A stretch of DNA of 64,000 nt from Pseudoalteromonas sp. CO133X. Lineage in GTDB: Bacteria; Pseudomonadota; Gammaproteobacteria; Enterobacterales; Alteromonadaceae. The stretch lies in the NCBI GenBank assembly GCA_004208945.1, contig SGPE01000029.1:1-64000 (forward strand), in the 5' to 3' direction. Every line of letters starts with the position of its first letter. Positions within the stretch are counted from its first letter, which is position 1. Under the pieces are notes generated by a model that was not told the origin of the DNA, searched no databases, and saw nothing but the letters and a program-made list of their open reading frames with translations. Shown in pieces: positions 39,864-49,912 of this stretch. A program made the position numbers and the translations under genes.

Positions 39864-40403
39864 ATGAAGCGTTTTTGTTATTTTGCAGTCATGTTGCTGC
39901 TGATTAGTGTTGCGCTGCTATTTTATATTAAAAAGCCAGATGGTAAGCCTTACTTAGAACTTAGTATGTTCGAACGTTACTCTGAAAAAGTGAGTGGTAA
40001 TGTGAGTGATTTTGCTTCGCAAGGTGCCGATGCATTAAGTACACAAGCTAAAAAGTTAACCGAGAAATTGAGCTTTAGCAAAGACGCACATGCACCTGTT
40101 GTCGTGTATAAATGGCAAGATGAACATGGTTAGTGGCACTATGCTGATACTCCTCACCCTAATTACGTAAGTACTGCGGTAAGTTTAGATCCTAACGACA
40201 TAACAGTGTTACCCGCAGAGACTTTTCAGGCAAATGAGAAGCAACCAGCAACTGCTAAAGCTGACGAAGCTCCTTCAGCGCTTGGCGTATACGACCCTAA
40301 AAACGTACAAAAAATGATGAAAGACGCAGAGCAAGTAAAACAGCTTATGGAGCAGCGTACCAAGCAACTTGAGCAGCAGCTAAAAGAGCAAGGTGGGAAT
40401 TAA
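39864..40403 (+). pseudogene. DUF4124 membrane-anchored protein interrupted by in-frame TAG
   Basis: One reading frame of 180 codons with a single stop inside. The first part (39864-40130) encodes an N-terminal membrane helix (about 5-22) and the start of a DUF4124 motif, VVVYKWQDEHG. The TAG at 40131-40133 falls in the middle of that motif. The same frame continues WHYADTPHPNYVSTAVSL and ends with a helical, Gln/Glu/Lys-rich tail at 40403. The intact DUF4124 gene at 49913 aligns through the stop (VYSWKDRNGVLVFSDTPRP). CAG to TAG is the simplest cause. Either a recent pseudogene, a sequencing error, or a read-through gene. Confidence 0.8.
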
Positions 40404-40645
40404 CTTTGTTTGTTTTGTGCTGTGAGGTCGCTTTCTATTTTCATCAGTAAAATAGTGAGATAAATTTTGGTGGGCAAAGAGAGCAGCACGCCAACAGCAA
40501 TACACGCTGCGCTGATCATAATGCCATGCACACCCATGCTATCACCTAAGTAATTACCAGCTAATAAAGAATGCCCCAGTACAATTAGGCAAATACCTAA
40601 AATAATAAAGGTTTTTAAGATTCGAATGATGGTTTGTTCAGTCAT
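40400..40645 (-). CDS. Small two-TM membrane protein, unknown
   Basis: 81 residues with GAGGTG ahead of the ATG. Two hydrophobic helices (about 8-27 and 39-57) followed by a third weaker one and a polar end. Not recognised. It converges with the broken DUF4124 gene and overlaps its end by 4 bp. Confidence 0.65.
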   Translation of the reverse strand: MTEQTIIRILKTFIILGICLIVLGHSLLAGNYLGDSMGVHGIMISAACIAVGVLLSLPTKIYLTILLMKIESDLTAQNKQS

Positions 40646-40726
40646 ACAAGCACCTCACTTTAGCCTTAATTAAAGTGTAGGTGCTGTTGTCATTAATAGG
40701 ATTGTTCTAAATCAAGTAATTGTCGG

Positions 40727-41614
40727 TTATTTGTCCAATTTTACTGGGCCGTTGATGTTATCGATACTTAAATCACCTGAACCCGCTTCGATAATTGTCA
40801 GGCCGAGTGTGTCATCCACATAAATGCTGCCAGAGCCATCGGTAATGGTAACCAGCCCTTTGATTTGTCTTACATCTATATCACCTGAGCCGTCTTCAAT
40901 AGTAAGCGCACCAGCCAATGTTTTAACGCTGATACTACCTGATTCATCAATAATACGTGCAGGGCCTTGGCTGTTTTCGATGCCGATATCACCAGAGTCA
41001 TCTTCAATATCAATACGCCCTTGGCCTTGGTCTATCATAATTGAGCCAGAATCGTCTTTAATGCTGATATTGCCGCTGACATTGCTAATGCGAATATCCC
41101 CCGAGTCATCATCAATATTAATAGTGCGACCCCCTTCGATCACAATTGATCCTGAGTCATCATCAATGCTGATATCGTTTTGCATCTCACGTATCACGAT
41201 ATCACCTGAGTCATCATCAATATCTAGTTTAAGGTTGCTAGGCACAGAGACAATTAAATCAATATGAGGGGATGAGCCACTGTAAAACGACAAGCTTCCA
41301 TTATTGAGCTTGCTGATAAGCTCAGCCCTGTCGCCGTGCTTTTCGAGTGTTAATGTATAGGTCTCATCGCCTTTAGCTGCATAAATATTAGCATTCACTG
41401 TGATAGCCGTGGCGTTGCTGTCGCCTTTGATGATCAGTGAACCTGCTTCAGCATCAATTTTTAATTCGTTGATATTGGCAGCCGACACGCTTAAGTCTTG
41501 TTGTTTTTGTTCTGCGATCTGACTTGGAGAGACATGAATAACACAGCCCGTTAATAATAAACTTGATGAGATGGCCGTTGCGCAAATTGCGCGTTTGAAT
41601 GATGCAATAGTCAT
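40727..41614 (-). CDS. DUF4097-type lipoprotein with alternating 18-residue beta repeats
   Basis: 295 residues. Lipoprotein signal with lipobox LLTGC (lipidated Cys24). The residue after it is Val, so outer-membrane sorting is likely by the +2 rule. Residues 130-290 are nine repeats of 18 residues (one of 17) each centred on a Ser-Gly pair (S136, 154, 171, 189, 207, 225, 243, 261, 279). The residue after SG alternates without exception: SGDI, SGSI, SGDI and so on, ending in SGDL. Preceding positions are Asp-rich (DDD, EDD). This predicts a beta-helix or solenoid with an acidic, possibly cation-binding, face. Function unknown. Confidence 0.9.
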   Translation of the reverse strand: MTIASFKRAICATAISSSLLLTGCVIHVSPSQIAEQKQQDLSVSAANINELKIDAEAGSLIIKGDSNATAITVNANIYAAKGDETYTLTLEKHGDRAELISKLNNGSLSFYSGSSPHIDLIVSVPSNLKLDIDDDSGDIVIREMQNDISIDDDSGSIVIEGGRTINIDDDSGDIRISNVSGNISIKDDSGSIMIDQGQGRIDIEDDSGDIGIENSQGPARIIDESGSISVKTLAGALTIEDGSGDIDVRQIKGLVTITDGSGSIYVDDTLGLTIIEAGSGDLSIDNINGPVKLDK

Positions 41615-41756
41615 ATGGATTCCAAAATTATTGTGATTTTTATCTGGTTAACATTTGCAAATTATGATCCAATTTTAACATGCTGATTTTTATATTCTTT
41701 TCATTTTTTGTAAATAAGAGTGTTGGTCTAAACTGCAACTTATTAGTGATTTAAAC

Positions 41757-41784
41757 AAAAAAAGGGGCTGAAAATTCAGCCCCT
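41757..41784 (-). terminator. Terminator of acnA
   Basis: On the minus strand a 9-bp stem AGGGGCTGA/TCAGCCCCT with a 4-nt loop, followed by a U run (plus-strand A7 at 41757-41763), about 20 bp after the acnA stop. Confidence 0.9.
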
Positions 41785-41802
41785 TAGTTAACTTAAAAGC
41801 AA

Positions 41803-44553
41803 TTACTGCTCAGCCAGCATATTACGCAGTACATACTGTAAAATACCGCCGTGTTTGTAGTAATCCCACTCTTTAGGAGTATCTATACGCACATCAACAC
41901 TAAAGCTAATTTGTTTGTCTTCGCTGTTAGTAGCAATCACACTGACTTCATTGGTTTTGTCATATAAGCCTTCAAAGTCGAATGACTCTTGACCCGTTAG
42001 ACCCAATGACTCATAGCTTTCACCTTCTTTAAATTGTAGGGGTAAAACACCCATACCAATTAGGTTTGAACGGTGAATACGCTCATAGCTTTGTGCAATA
42101 ACGGCTTTAACACCAAGCAGAAGTGAACCTTTAGCAGCCCAGTCCCGTGATGAGCCTGTGCCATACTCCGCGCCCGCTAAAATAATCAGTGGCGTGCCAT
42201 CTTGCTGATATTGCATCGCTGCATCATAAATACTGGCAAGCTCATCGCTTGGCTGCATACGGGTCACACCACCTTCGGTGCCTGGGGCTAATAGATTACG
42301 TAAACGCACATTCGCAAAGGTACCTCGCATCATCACTTCGTGATTACCACGACGCGAACCATATGAGTTAAATTGTGCTTTTTGCACACCGTGCTCTTGC
42401 AAGTAAAGACCTGCTGGGGCATCCGCTTTAATCGCACCTGCTGGTGAGATGTGGTCAGTGGTTACTGAGTCACCTAATTTTGCTAAACAGCGCGCGCCAC
42501 TAATGCTTGGGATCCCTGGTGGCTCAATCTCCATACCATCAAAGAAGGGCGCTTTTTTGATGTAGGTTGATGCATCGTCCCAGTCGTACAATTTGCCATC
42601 AGGAATTTGAATTTTCTGCCAGCGATCATCGCCTTGATACACATTGCCATAGCTTGATGCGAACATTTCTTTGGTCACGGTCTCTTTTACTAATTCATTG
42701 ACTTCACTGACACTCGGCCAGATATTTTTCAGGTAAATGTCATTCCCATTAGGGTCTTGTGCTAGCGGCTCGTTGTACACATCAATATCTGTGCGGCCTG
42801 CAATAGCGTAGGCTACAACAAGTGGTGGCGAAGCTAAAAAGTTCATTTTCACATCTTGGTGAATACGACCTTCAAAGTTTCGGTTACCTGATAAAATAGA
42901 GCTGACTACCAGTTTGTGCTTTTGAATGGCTTCGCTGATCTCATCAGCCAGTGGGCCAGAGTTGCCAATACAGGTTGTACAGCCATAGCCAACAAGATTA
43001 AAGCCTAACGCATCTAAATCATCCATTAAGTCTGCTTTTTTCAGGTAGTCAGTCACTACTTGAGAGCCAGGTGCCAATGAGGTTTTAACCCAAGGTTTCA
43101 CTTTTAAGCCTAATTGTTTTGCTTTTTTAGCGACTAAACCCGCTGCTAAAATAACACTGGGGTTTGAGGTGTTTGTACAACTTGTAATTGCAGCAATGAC
43201 ACACGCACCGTCATTAAGCTCAAACTCCTCGCCTTTAAAGTTAACCTTAGCCGCCCCCATAAATTGTGCTTCGTTTACTGGCTCATCAGGGTTAGTCGTA
43301 GGGCCCTCATCTTCAATGCGCGCCTCTTGAATATCGCTTTTATCGCGATGCTGCATACGTTCATCTTGGAAGCCCTTTAAGTGCTCACCAATGATGTCGC
43401 CCGCTTTATCAAGGGCAATTCTATCCTGTGGACGTTTAGGACCCGCAAGGCTTGGCACCACATCATCAAGCGATAGCTCAAGAGTATCGGTGTAATGAGC
43501 TTCATCGCCAGAGTTTCGCCATAAGCCTTGATGTTTTGCATAATCCTCGATGAGTTTAAGTTGTTTATCATCGCGGTTTGTTAAGCGCAGATAGTTAATG
43601 GTTTCATCATCAATAGGGAAAATACCGCAGGTTGCACCATATTCTGGTGCCATATTGGCGATAGTAGCACGGTCAGCAAGTGGCAAATCGGCGAGTCCGT
43701 CACCATAAAACTCAACAAATTTACCCACCACACCATGCTTACGCAGCATTTCTGTTACGGTTAGCACAAGGTCAGTTGCAGTCGTGCCTTCTGGCAGACG
43801 ACCATTTAGCTTAAAGCCGATAACTTGTGGGATCAATAAGCTGATTGGTTGGCCTAGCATGGCGGCTTCGGCTTCAATACCACCTACGCCCCAACCAAGT
43901 ACACCAAGACCATTAATCATGGTTGTGTGTGAGTCTGTGCCGACAAGGGTATCTGGATAAGCCAGTGATTTACCATTTTTTTCATCATTGAACACCACAC
44001 GGGCTAGGTATTCTAAGTTGACTTGGTGAACGATACCGGTTGCTGGTGGCACAACTTTCAAGTTATCAAAAGCGGTTTGTCCCCAGCGTAAAAATTCGTA
44101 ACGTTCTTTGTTGCGCTCGTATTCAAGTTTCGCATTTAAGTCGAATGAGCCATCTTCACCGTAGCCATCAACTTGCACCGAATGGTCAATCACAAGTTCA
44201 GCGGGTGAAAGTGGGTTAATTTTTGCTGGATCGCCACCGAGTTTTTCCATGGCGTCACGCATCGCGGCTAAATCAACAATGGCGGGTACACCTGTGAAGT
44301 CTTGCATGACAACACGGGCAGGCGTAAACGCTACTTCTGCTGATGGTTTAGCTTGCGGATCCCAGTTTAATAAAGCTTCAATATCTTGCTTTTTGATATT
44401 AACGCCATCTTCATTACGTAATAGGTTTTCGAGTAAGATTTTTAACGAGAATGGCAAGCGCTTTGCTTTATCGCCTAAGCCTTGTAAAGAGTGAATATGG
44501 TATTGTTCACCATTGATTGTAAGCTGTTTTTGGGTATCAAAACTGTTATTCAT
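41803..44553 (-). CDS. acnA: Aconitate hydratase A
   Basis: 916 residues from the ATG at 44553, which has AGGGGC upstream. The open frame extends 25 codons more (to 44628) without ribosome site or homology. 4Fe-4S ligands are in [12 protein letters not shown] and [12 protein letters not shown]. The [19 protein letters not shown] region and the swivel-domain [10 protein letters not shown] are present. It isomerises citrate to isocitrate in the TCA cycle. AcnA types are the stable, stress-tolerant form, and in iron shortage the apo-protein can bind RNA. Monocistronic. Confidence 0.96.
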   Translation of the reverse strand: MNNSFDTQKQLTINGEQYHIHSLQGLGDKAKRLPFSLKILLENLLRNEDGVNIKKQDIEALLNWDPQAKPSAEVAFTPARVVMQDFTGVPAIVDLAAMRDAMEKLGGDPAKINPLSPAELVIDHSVQVDGYGEDGSFDLNAKLEYERNKERYEFLRWGQTAFDNLKVVPPATGIVHQVNLEYLARVVFNDEKNGKSLAYPDTLVGTDSHTTMINGLGVLGWGVGGIEAEAAMLGQPISLLIPQVIGFKLNGRLPEGTTATDLVLTVTEMLRKHGVVGKFVEFYGDGLADLPLADRATIANMAPEYGATCGIFPIDDETINYLRLTNRDDKQLKLIEDYAKHQGLWRNSGDEAHYTDTLELSLDDVVPSLAGPKRPQDRIALDKAGDIIGEHLKGFQDERMQHRDKSDIQEARIEDEGPTTNPDEPVNEAQFMGAAKVNFKGEEFELNDGACVIAAITSCTNTSNPSVILAAGLVAKKAKQLGLKVKPWVKTSLAPGSQVVTDYLKKADLMDDLDALGFNLVGYGCTTCIGNSGPLADEISEAIQKHKLVVSSILSGNRNFEGRIHQDVKMNFLASPPLVVAYAIAGRTDIDVYNEPLAQDPNGNDIYLKNIWPSVSEVNELVKETVTKEMFASSYGNVYQGDDRWQKIQIPDGKLYDWDDASTYIKKAPFFDGMEIEPPGIPSISGARCLAKLGDSVTTDHISPAGAIKADAPAGLYLQEHGVQKAQFNSYGSRRGNHEVMMRGTFANVRLRNLLAPGTEGGVTRMQPSDELASIYDAAMQYQQDGTPLIILAGAEYGTGSSRDWAAKGSLLLGVKAVIAQSYERIHRSNLIGMGVLPLQFKEGESYESLGLTGQESFDFEGLYDKTNEVSVIATNSEDKQISFSVDVRIDTPKEWDYYKHGGILQYVLRNMLAEQ

Positions 44554-44771
44554 TATTTGCCCCTGTGGTTTTAACAAGCCGAGCTTGTTTTGTGTTTCCT
44601 TTTCGAGATATACACTAGCCTGTTGCAAACTTAATACCAGCTAGTAAATTTATTTTGCTGACGAAAAAGTATGCTACTTAAATAGTGTTGATGCCGACAC
44701 GATTTATTTCAAGGGCAAAAAGATAAATGGTCAGTTAACTAAGTAAGGTTTTTATAGATAAGTAAGTATCT

Positions 44772-45191
44772 TTAGTCGAGCCAGTATTTCTGTTTGCCTA
44801 TATGGCTGACAAACATAAGTACTAAGCCAATAATAATGACACAAAATGGCGTTGCTAATGCGCTTACGCCAAACATAGCAAGGCTATCAATCACCACAAA
44901 ATTATAATATTGCTGGACTAATACGGCGATAAACGAGATTAAAAATAGCTCGCGCGCAAGCGCTTTTTTTGCTAGTAATAAAATGCTCGCGAAGCTTGCT
45001 GTAAATACGGCTATCGCGAAGGCAGCCGTTGACCAGAGCGGGATATCACGGTATGCAGCTTGTTGTTTAAGTGGGAGTTGGTTAATCATTTCGGGTGTGA
45101 TTAATTGCTGCATTATAAATGCAATGGCGCCTAAAAAATTCCAAACAAGAGCTGCCCAAGCAAGTGGCTTAAGCCAAGCGGGAGGAGTCAT
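44772..45191 (-). CDS. Four-TM inner-membrane protein, unknown function
   Basis: 139 residues. Helices at about 9-28, 54-74, 79-98 and 105-128. Features such as LKPLAWAALVWNFLGAIAF, the AYRDIPLW segment and AFAIAVF match a widely distributed small family often loosely labelled sugar transporter, with no evidence I know of for that function. Confidence 0.75.
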   Translation of the reverse strand: MTPPAWLKPLAWAALVWNFLGAIAFIMQQLITPEMINQLPLKQQAAYRDIPLWSTAAFAIAVFTASFASILLLAKKALARELFLISFIAVLVQQYYNFVVIDSLAMFGVSALATPFCVIIIGLVLMFVSHIGKQKYWLD

Positions 45192-45261
45192 AAATCACCT
45201 TTTATTGTTGTTATTATCGCATTCAATTAAAGGTGATTTATGTTAACTAAGCAAGCTCTAG

Positions 45262-45636
45262 TTAACCAAAAGAAATAGGGCGACGGCCTGTTTTTTCGTC
45301 CACTTTTGGTTTTTTAGTACGCTTGCGTTTTGTTTTTTTCGGTGCCGTTTCGCTCGTTTCCGGTTGCGCTTTTTTCGGTGTTTCTGGTGGACGAGGGTTC
45401 GGTGTTGCATCTTCGCTTAATGTTAATTGAAACAACTCACCATCAAAAGCGAGCACATCACCACTGTATAATTTTTTCCGTTTTATTGTACAAATTTCAT
45501 AGTTTACTCCAACATAACCTTCACCTATTAGTGCTTTTGCCTGGCCTCCGGTTTCGACTAGGTCGAGCACTTTTAGCAAATTGCATAACTCTATAGGCTC
45601 TTCTTCTAGTTCAATTTCTATGAAATCTTCGTTCAT
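45262..45636 (-). CDS. S4-domain RNA-binding protein (YbcJ-like) with basic tail
   Basis: 124 residues. The S4 domain covers about 12-75 (PIELCNLLKVLDLVETGGQAKALIGEGYVGVN taken in parts), as in YbcJ, which binds structured RNA. Unlike the ~70-residue E. coli protein, this one carries a ~50-residue low-complexity tail rich in Pro, Lys and Arg (TKRKRTKKPK), likely an extra RNA contact. Confidence 0.85.
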   Translation of the reverse strand: MNEDFIEIELEEEPIELCNLLKVLDLVETGGQAKALIGEGYVGVNYEICTIKRKKLYSGDVLAFDGELFQLTLSEDATPNPRPPETPKKAQPETSETAPKKTKRKRTKKPKVDEKTGRRPISFG

Positions 45637-45872
45637 GTTGGTCTCTCGTCATTTAATCCTAGCCATTATAAAGCCTAGCACTGGATTGAACCAAGATTAA
45701 ATTTTTAACTTCTTAAAAGGGTTAAAACTGCTTTCGGAAAAATAATGATATTTTTTCAAAAGTAGTAAAAAAATTGCAGCATTTGCTGGGTACACTGCGC
45801 CCGTTCTAAATTGGTGTACTAATTGCTATAAGCAATCTCGTTTCATTTTAAATTCGTTCTGGAGAAGTAGTA

Positions 45873-46160
45873 ATGGGCGTAAGAACAGCACTAAGAAAAG
45901 AGTTAATGGGGTTACAGGATTCGTCACTATTAGCCGCAGATGATGTGCGAGCTTTGCTTACAAAAGCAATCAAAGCTAAGCCCGAAAAGTCAGAACAAGG
46001 CTTCGCGTTAATTTCACGATTTAATGATAATCACAGTCAACTGGTTTTTGGTGAAAGTAATAAAGAAAAACTACTCGAATACCAGACCCATCGTTTATTC
46101 AAAGAGATTTTATACACACGAAAAAGTTTTGATAAGTGGTTAAATAAATATTTAAATTAA
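45873..46160 (+). CDS. Small hypothetical protein
   Basis: 95 residues with a strong CTGGAG ribosome site. Charged, helical, no signal or membrane segment (TALRKELMGLQDSSLLAADD; HRLFKEILYTRKSFDKWL). Not recognised. Transcribed in the same direction as the lipoprotein gene 52 bp downstream. Confidence 0.65.
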   Translation: MGVRTALRKELMGLQDSSLLAADDVRALLTKAIKAKPEKSEQGFALISRFNDNHSQLVFGESNKEKLLEYQTHRLFKEILYTRKSFDKWLNKYLN

Positions 46161-46212
46161 TTGTATTGTTTTCTCATTTAGATTACATTTGTAATCTTTG
46201 TGAGGGAGCACT

Positions 46213-46875
46213 ATGAAGAAGATTTATATACTATGCATGCTGTTTCTGTTAGCTAGCTGCCAGCAACCTACGGTCTACGTTTACACCGAAAATCTTGATG
46301 CACAAAAAAAGAGTCAATTAGAGTTAGCACTACGCAACCAAAGTTTGCCTTACGAGTATGTTCAGCTTGATATTCCACGGGAGTTCTCTGAAGCCACACT
46401 CATGCTTTCGCAAGATAAAATACTGACTCATGAAGCAGAGCAACTAGGTGACATTATGCTGCAGCTTGGCTATCAACCCGTTATTAAATACATCACTGAA
46501 GCAAATCATGTTTACAAAAATGGTAACATCGGCTTTTACTTGAAAGAGCCAAGTGAGCAAGGCGAGTTTTCAATGCCTAGTCGCGTTTTAACAACGGGGT
46601 GTGATGAAGATAAGTTCAATGATCTTGTTGTGACATTCACAGATACACAGGCAGAGTTCACACTTAGAAGCGGTACGAAAGTGGTGCTCAACTGGGAGTA
46701 TTTATACGGTTACCTAGTTATTTACTATAAAAATTACTCGCAAACGTATGCGCATTCTCAGCCTTTTATTAACACCCCATTTGGTGAAAAGCCCTCAGAC
46801 ACCTATTGGTTTACTGCACGGGTTAATGAACCAAGCTGGCTGAATTGCTCGTTACAAATTGTGTATATGGATTAG
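46213..46875 (+). CDS. Hypothetical lipoprotein
   Basis: 220 residues. Short lipoprotein signal with lipobox LLASC (Cys16) and a following Gln, which suggests outer-membrane sorting. The mature protein is mixed alpha/beta with an early ferredoxin-like stretch (VYVYTENLDAQKKSQLELALRNQ) and two further Cys (TTGCDEDK, LNCSLQ) that may form a disulfide. No family recognised. It overlaps the convergent CNB gene by 4 bp. Confidence 0.7.
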   Translation: MKKIYILCMLFLLASCQQPTVYVYTENLDAQKKSQLELALRNQSLPYEYVQLDIPREFSEATLMLSQDKILTHEAEQLGDIMLQLGYQPVIKYITEANHVYKNGNIGFYLKEPSEQGEFSMPSRVLTTGCDEDKFNDLVVTFTDTQAEFTLRSGTKVVLNWEYLYGYLVIYYKNYSQTYAHSQPFINTPFGEKPSDTYWFTARVNEPSWLNCSLQIVYMD

Positions 46876-47330
46876 CCGCGTGACTCTAAATAATTACTGA
46901 GCTTAATGATGCGTTCACTCATTCCTTCGATGATACGATCTTTTATTTTCTCACGTATTACGTTTGGTAGGCGAGTAAGCGCTTCTGGTGTGATTGCAAG
47001 TACGATAGTATCGATCTTAGCCCGCGCACTGGTACTTCGTTCACGGTTATTGATAAACGCGCCTTCACCAATAAATTCACCAGGCTCTATACTGCCTAGC
47101 TCAACTAAATGGCTTTGCTTAAACACGGTAAGAGAGCCACTTAGTACAATATAAAGACGTTTGTCATTATCAAATTGTTTAAAAACCGCACGGCCTTGTT
47201 GTACTAAATATAAGTGACTAAACGATTCTAATAACACCTGTCGTTCACTAAGAGAAAACTCTCTAAAAAACGACAGCCTGTTAATAATTTCCATTTGTTT
47301 AATAAGCGGAATATGCTCGATTAACTTCAT
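46872..47330 (-). CDS. Cyclic nucleotide-binding (CNB) domain protein
   Basis: 152 residues, essentially one CNB domain (about 15-140): FREFSLSERQVLL, GRAVFKQFDNDKRLYIVLSGSL and IEPGEFIGEGAFINNRERSTSARA. The last corresponds to the phosphate-binding cassette and retains GE and R. There is no helix-turn-helix and no catalytic domain, so it is not a Crp-type regulator. It probably acts as a protein-protein switch. It lies just downstream of glnG on the same strand (27 bp) and may be read through from it. Confidence 0.85.
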   Translation of the reverse strand: MKLIEHIPLIKQMEIINRLSFFREFSLSERQVLLESFSHLYLVQQGRAVFKQFDNDKRLYIVLSGSLTVFKQSHLVELGSIEPGEFIGEGAFINNRERSTSARAKIDTIVLAITPEALTRLPNVIREKIKDRIIEGMSERIIKLSNYLESRG

Positions 47331-47357
47331 TGATTCACTGTGTTCATAGTGTGAAAT

Positions 47358-48743
47358 TTAGCTAATATTGCGCTCTTTTAGCTTGCGGGTCAATGTATTA
47401 CGCCCCCAACCAATTTTGATGGCTGCTTCTTGTTTGTGGCCTGCACAGTTTGCTAGTGCGGTTTTAATTAAGCGAGTTTCTAATTGTGCTTGAATGGCAG
47501 GCCAAATATTCTCTTTACCTTGTTTAAGTTCAAGATTAAGCCATTGTTGAAATGCATCTAGCCAGTCGCCTTCATGCTCTGTAGGGGCTGCGGCAATAAT
47601 TTCGGGAGGTAAATCTTGCTCGCTGATAAGCTCACCTGGCGCCATAACAGTTAACCAACGGCAGGTATTCTCTAGTTGGCGAACATTGCCAGGCCAATTG
47701 AATAGGCGTAATTGCTCAGTGGCTTTAGGGCTTAATATTTTGCTTTCGACTTGCAGTTCTTTAGCACTTTTATGTAAAAAATGTTGTGCGAGGCGCTCAA
47801 TATCTTCGGTACGTTCACGCAGGGCGGGTAGGCGTAAACGCACCACGTTTAAACGATGGAATAAGTCGTCACGAAACTTTCCTTGTTTTACCAAGTCTTC
47901 AAGGTTTTGGTGGGTGGCGGCGATGATTCGTACATCGACCTTAATGCTTTGATGACCGCCAACACGGTAAAATTCACCATCGGCGAGTACACGTAATAAG
48001 CGAGTTTGCACATCAAGTGGCATATCACCAATTTCGTCTAAAAATAATGTGCCGCCATTTGCCTGTTCAAAGCGGCCTTTACGAATGCTGTCAGCTCCTG
48101 TGAATGCGCCTTTTTCATGGCCGAATAACTCTGACTCCACTAATTCTTTAGGAATGGCAGCCATATTAAGGGCGATAAACTGGTTTTCTTTGCGTGGGCT
48201 GTGGTTGTGTAGGGCGCTGGCGACAAGTTCTTTACCTGTACCCGATTCGCCATTGATTAACACACTCATACTTGAAGCTGATAATTTACCAATCGCCCGA
48301 AACACCTCTTGCATAGCAGGTGCTTCACCTATGATATGGGCATTGGTTTGCGGTGCTAATTTACGTTTGGTTTTTTTTGTTGAGTTAGCACGACATGCGC
48401 TTTCTACCAATGCTACGGCTTCATCTAAATCAAACGGTTTGGCAAGATACTCAAATGCCCCTTTTTGAAACGCATTAACTGCTGAGTCGAGATCTGAGTG
48501 GGCAGTCATGATGATCACAGGTAAACCAGGGTTTTGCTCAGCAATTGTTTCTAACAATGCCATGCCGTCCATACCTGGCATACGCACGTCAGAGACGAGC
48601 ACTGTGGGCTGGCTAAATTTTAATGCATTAAGTACATCTTGTGCATTTGCATAGCTTTGGGTGTCAAATCCTGCTCTTGCCAGCGCTTTTTCTAATACAA
48701 AGCGTATTGAGGCATCATCATCAACTAACCAGACTGTTTTCAT
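47358..48743 (-). CDS. glnG: Nitrogen regulator NtrC (sigma-54 activator)
   Basis: 461 residues. Receiver domain with VDDDASIRFVLEKAL and phospho-acceptor in VSDVRMPGMDG (about Asp54). A sigma-54 AAA+ domain has Walker A GESGTGKE (about 167), GAFTGA and FLDEIGDMP. The C-terminal Fis-like helix-turn-helix carries AAIKIGWGRNTLTRKLKE. When phosphorylated by GlnL under nitrogen shortage it binds enhancers and activates sigma-54 promoters, including the one seen upstream of glnA in this window. Confidence 0.98.
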   Translation of the reverse strand: MKTVWLVDDDASIRFVLEKALARAGFDTQSYANAQDVLNALKFSQPTVLVSDVRMPGMDGMALLETIAEQNPGLPVIIMTAHSDLDSAVNAFQKGAFEYLAKPFDLDEAVALVESACRANSTKKTKRKLAPQTNAHIIGEAPAMQEVFRAIGKLSASSMSVLINGESGTGKELVASALHNHSPRKENQFIALNMAAIPKELVESELFGHEKGAFTGADSIRKGRFEQANGGTLFLDEIGDMPLDVQTRLLRVLADGEFYRVGGHQSIKVDVRIIAATHQNLEDLVKQGKFRDDLFHRLNVVRLRLPALRERTEDIERLAQHFLHKSAKELQVESKILSPKATEQLRLFNWPGNVRQLENTCRWLTVMAPGELISEQDLPPEIIAAAPTEHEGDWLDAFQQWLNLELKQGKENIWPAIQAQLETRLIKTALANCAGHKQEAAIKIGWGRNTLTRKLKERNIS

Positions 48744-48761
48744 GATTACTCCAAAAAACCA

Positions 48762-49832
48762 TTAATCCGTAAAAGGCAAATAGATATTAAATTCTGTATG
48801 ACCAGGCCAACTGTCACAGTCTATGTGTCCGTCATGTTGGTCAACCAAGGTTTGCGCGATGGATAAACCAAGCCCTGAACCATTTTCTTTATTGGTGATC
48901 ATTGGATAGAACAAAGTTTCTTTTAGATTCTTATCTATACCTGGACCATTATCCGAAATTTGGATCAGCAAGGTTTTTTTCGGCGCTTTACCAGGACGTC
49001 TATGCTGGTGGTTAATACGGGTTTTTATTCTAATTTCACCACCATCAACGAGAGCCTGTTGGGCATTACGAATAATGTTCAACACCACCTGCTGAATTTT
49101 ACTTTGATCTATATACACATTAGGTATGCTCGGATCATAGTCTTTTACTAAGGTGATATTCGCACTATTATCTAGCATGCTTAGCTTGATTACTGACTCA
49201 AGTGCTTGGTGAATATTGCCATAGGATTTGTGTGGCAACTGATTCGGACCAAGTAATCGGTCGACTAGCTCTCGCAATCTGTCTGCTTGCTCAATAATAA
49301 GCTCTGCACATTGATCTCGTTCTTGCTGATCAACCTCGTACTGCAATAATTGCGCCGCTCCGCGAATTCCACCTAACGGATTTTTTATTTCGTGCGCTAA
49401 ACCGCGTATTAAATTACGCGCAGCTTGATATTGATGCATTTGATTGGAGGCTTGATCGTGACGAATTTCATCGTCCATTTGGCGGCATTCAAACAAAATG
49501 TAGTTTTCATTTTTGCTGCTGAGCCGTCGCGTACTGATTGTTAATTTAGCATGACGAGAATCGATGAACACCACGTCAGCTCTATGCTGGTGGCAATCAA
49601 CACCATCGAACAACGAGTACTGGGCGATACGTTTTAAATCAATTGAGTGATAGTTAAATAGATTATCGAATGGTTGGTTGATAATACGTTTTGGGCCTAA
49701 ACCTAAAAGCTCACTTGCACTGTCATTTGCATAAACCAGTTTGAAGTTTCGGTCGAGCAAGATAACTGCAGTACTTAAATTTTTCCAGATACTGTCGAGT
49801 ATTTCTGAGTCGAAGGGGGTATTACTGAGCAT
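48762..49832 (-). CDS. glnL: Nitrogen sensor histidine kinase NtrB
   Basis: 356 residues, soluble. PAS domain (about 14-115; VILLDRNFKLVYANDSASELLG), phospho-acceptor His in GLAHEIKNPLGGIRGAAQLL (about 147) and an ATPase domain with QQVVLNIIRNAQQAL, ISDNGPGID and GSGLGLSIAQ. It phosphorylates or dephosphorylates NtrC, controlled by PII. It lies 18 bp upstream of glnG, so the two are cotranscribed. Confidence 0.97.
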   Translation of the reverse strand: MLSNTPFDSEILDSIWKNLSTAVILLDRNFKLVYANDSASELLGLGPKRIINQPFDNLFNYHSIDLKRIAQYSLFDGVDCHQHRADVVFIDSRHAKLTISTRRLSSKNENYILFECRQMDDEIRHDQASNQMHQYQAARNLIRGLAHEIKNPLGGIRGAAQLLQYEVDQQERDQCAELIIEQADRLRELVDRLLGPNQLPHKSYGNIHQALESVIKLSMLDNSANITLVKDYDPSIPNVYIDQSKIQQVVLNIIRNAQQALVDGGEIRIKTRINHQHRRPGKAPKKTLLIQISDNGPGIDKNLKETLFYPMITNKENGSGLGLSIAQTLVDQHDGHIDCDSWPGHTEFNIYLPFTD

Positions 49833-49912
49833 GTTTGCACCATTTTAGTGCGTTGCGATTAAGCATAGCTTAGCACAGCCATTCTGCATTGTGAGGTATC
49901 TATTTTAAAATG

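Noticed and set aside
40824..41267. 147-codon frame antisense to the repeat lipoprotein
   Set aside because: Its repetitive Ser/Pro/Glu translation is the mirror of the 54-bp repeats, not an independent gene.
48049..48468. 139-codon frame antisense to glnG
   Set aside because: Shadow frame within a conserved AAA+ domain.
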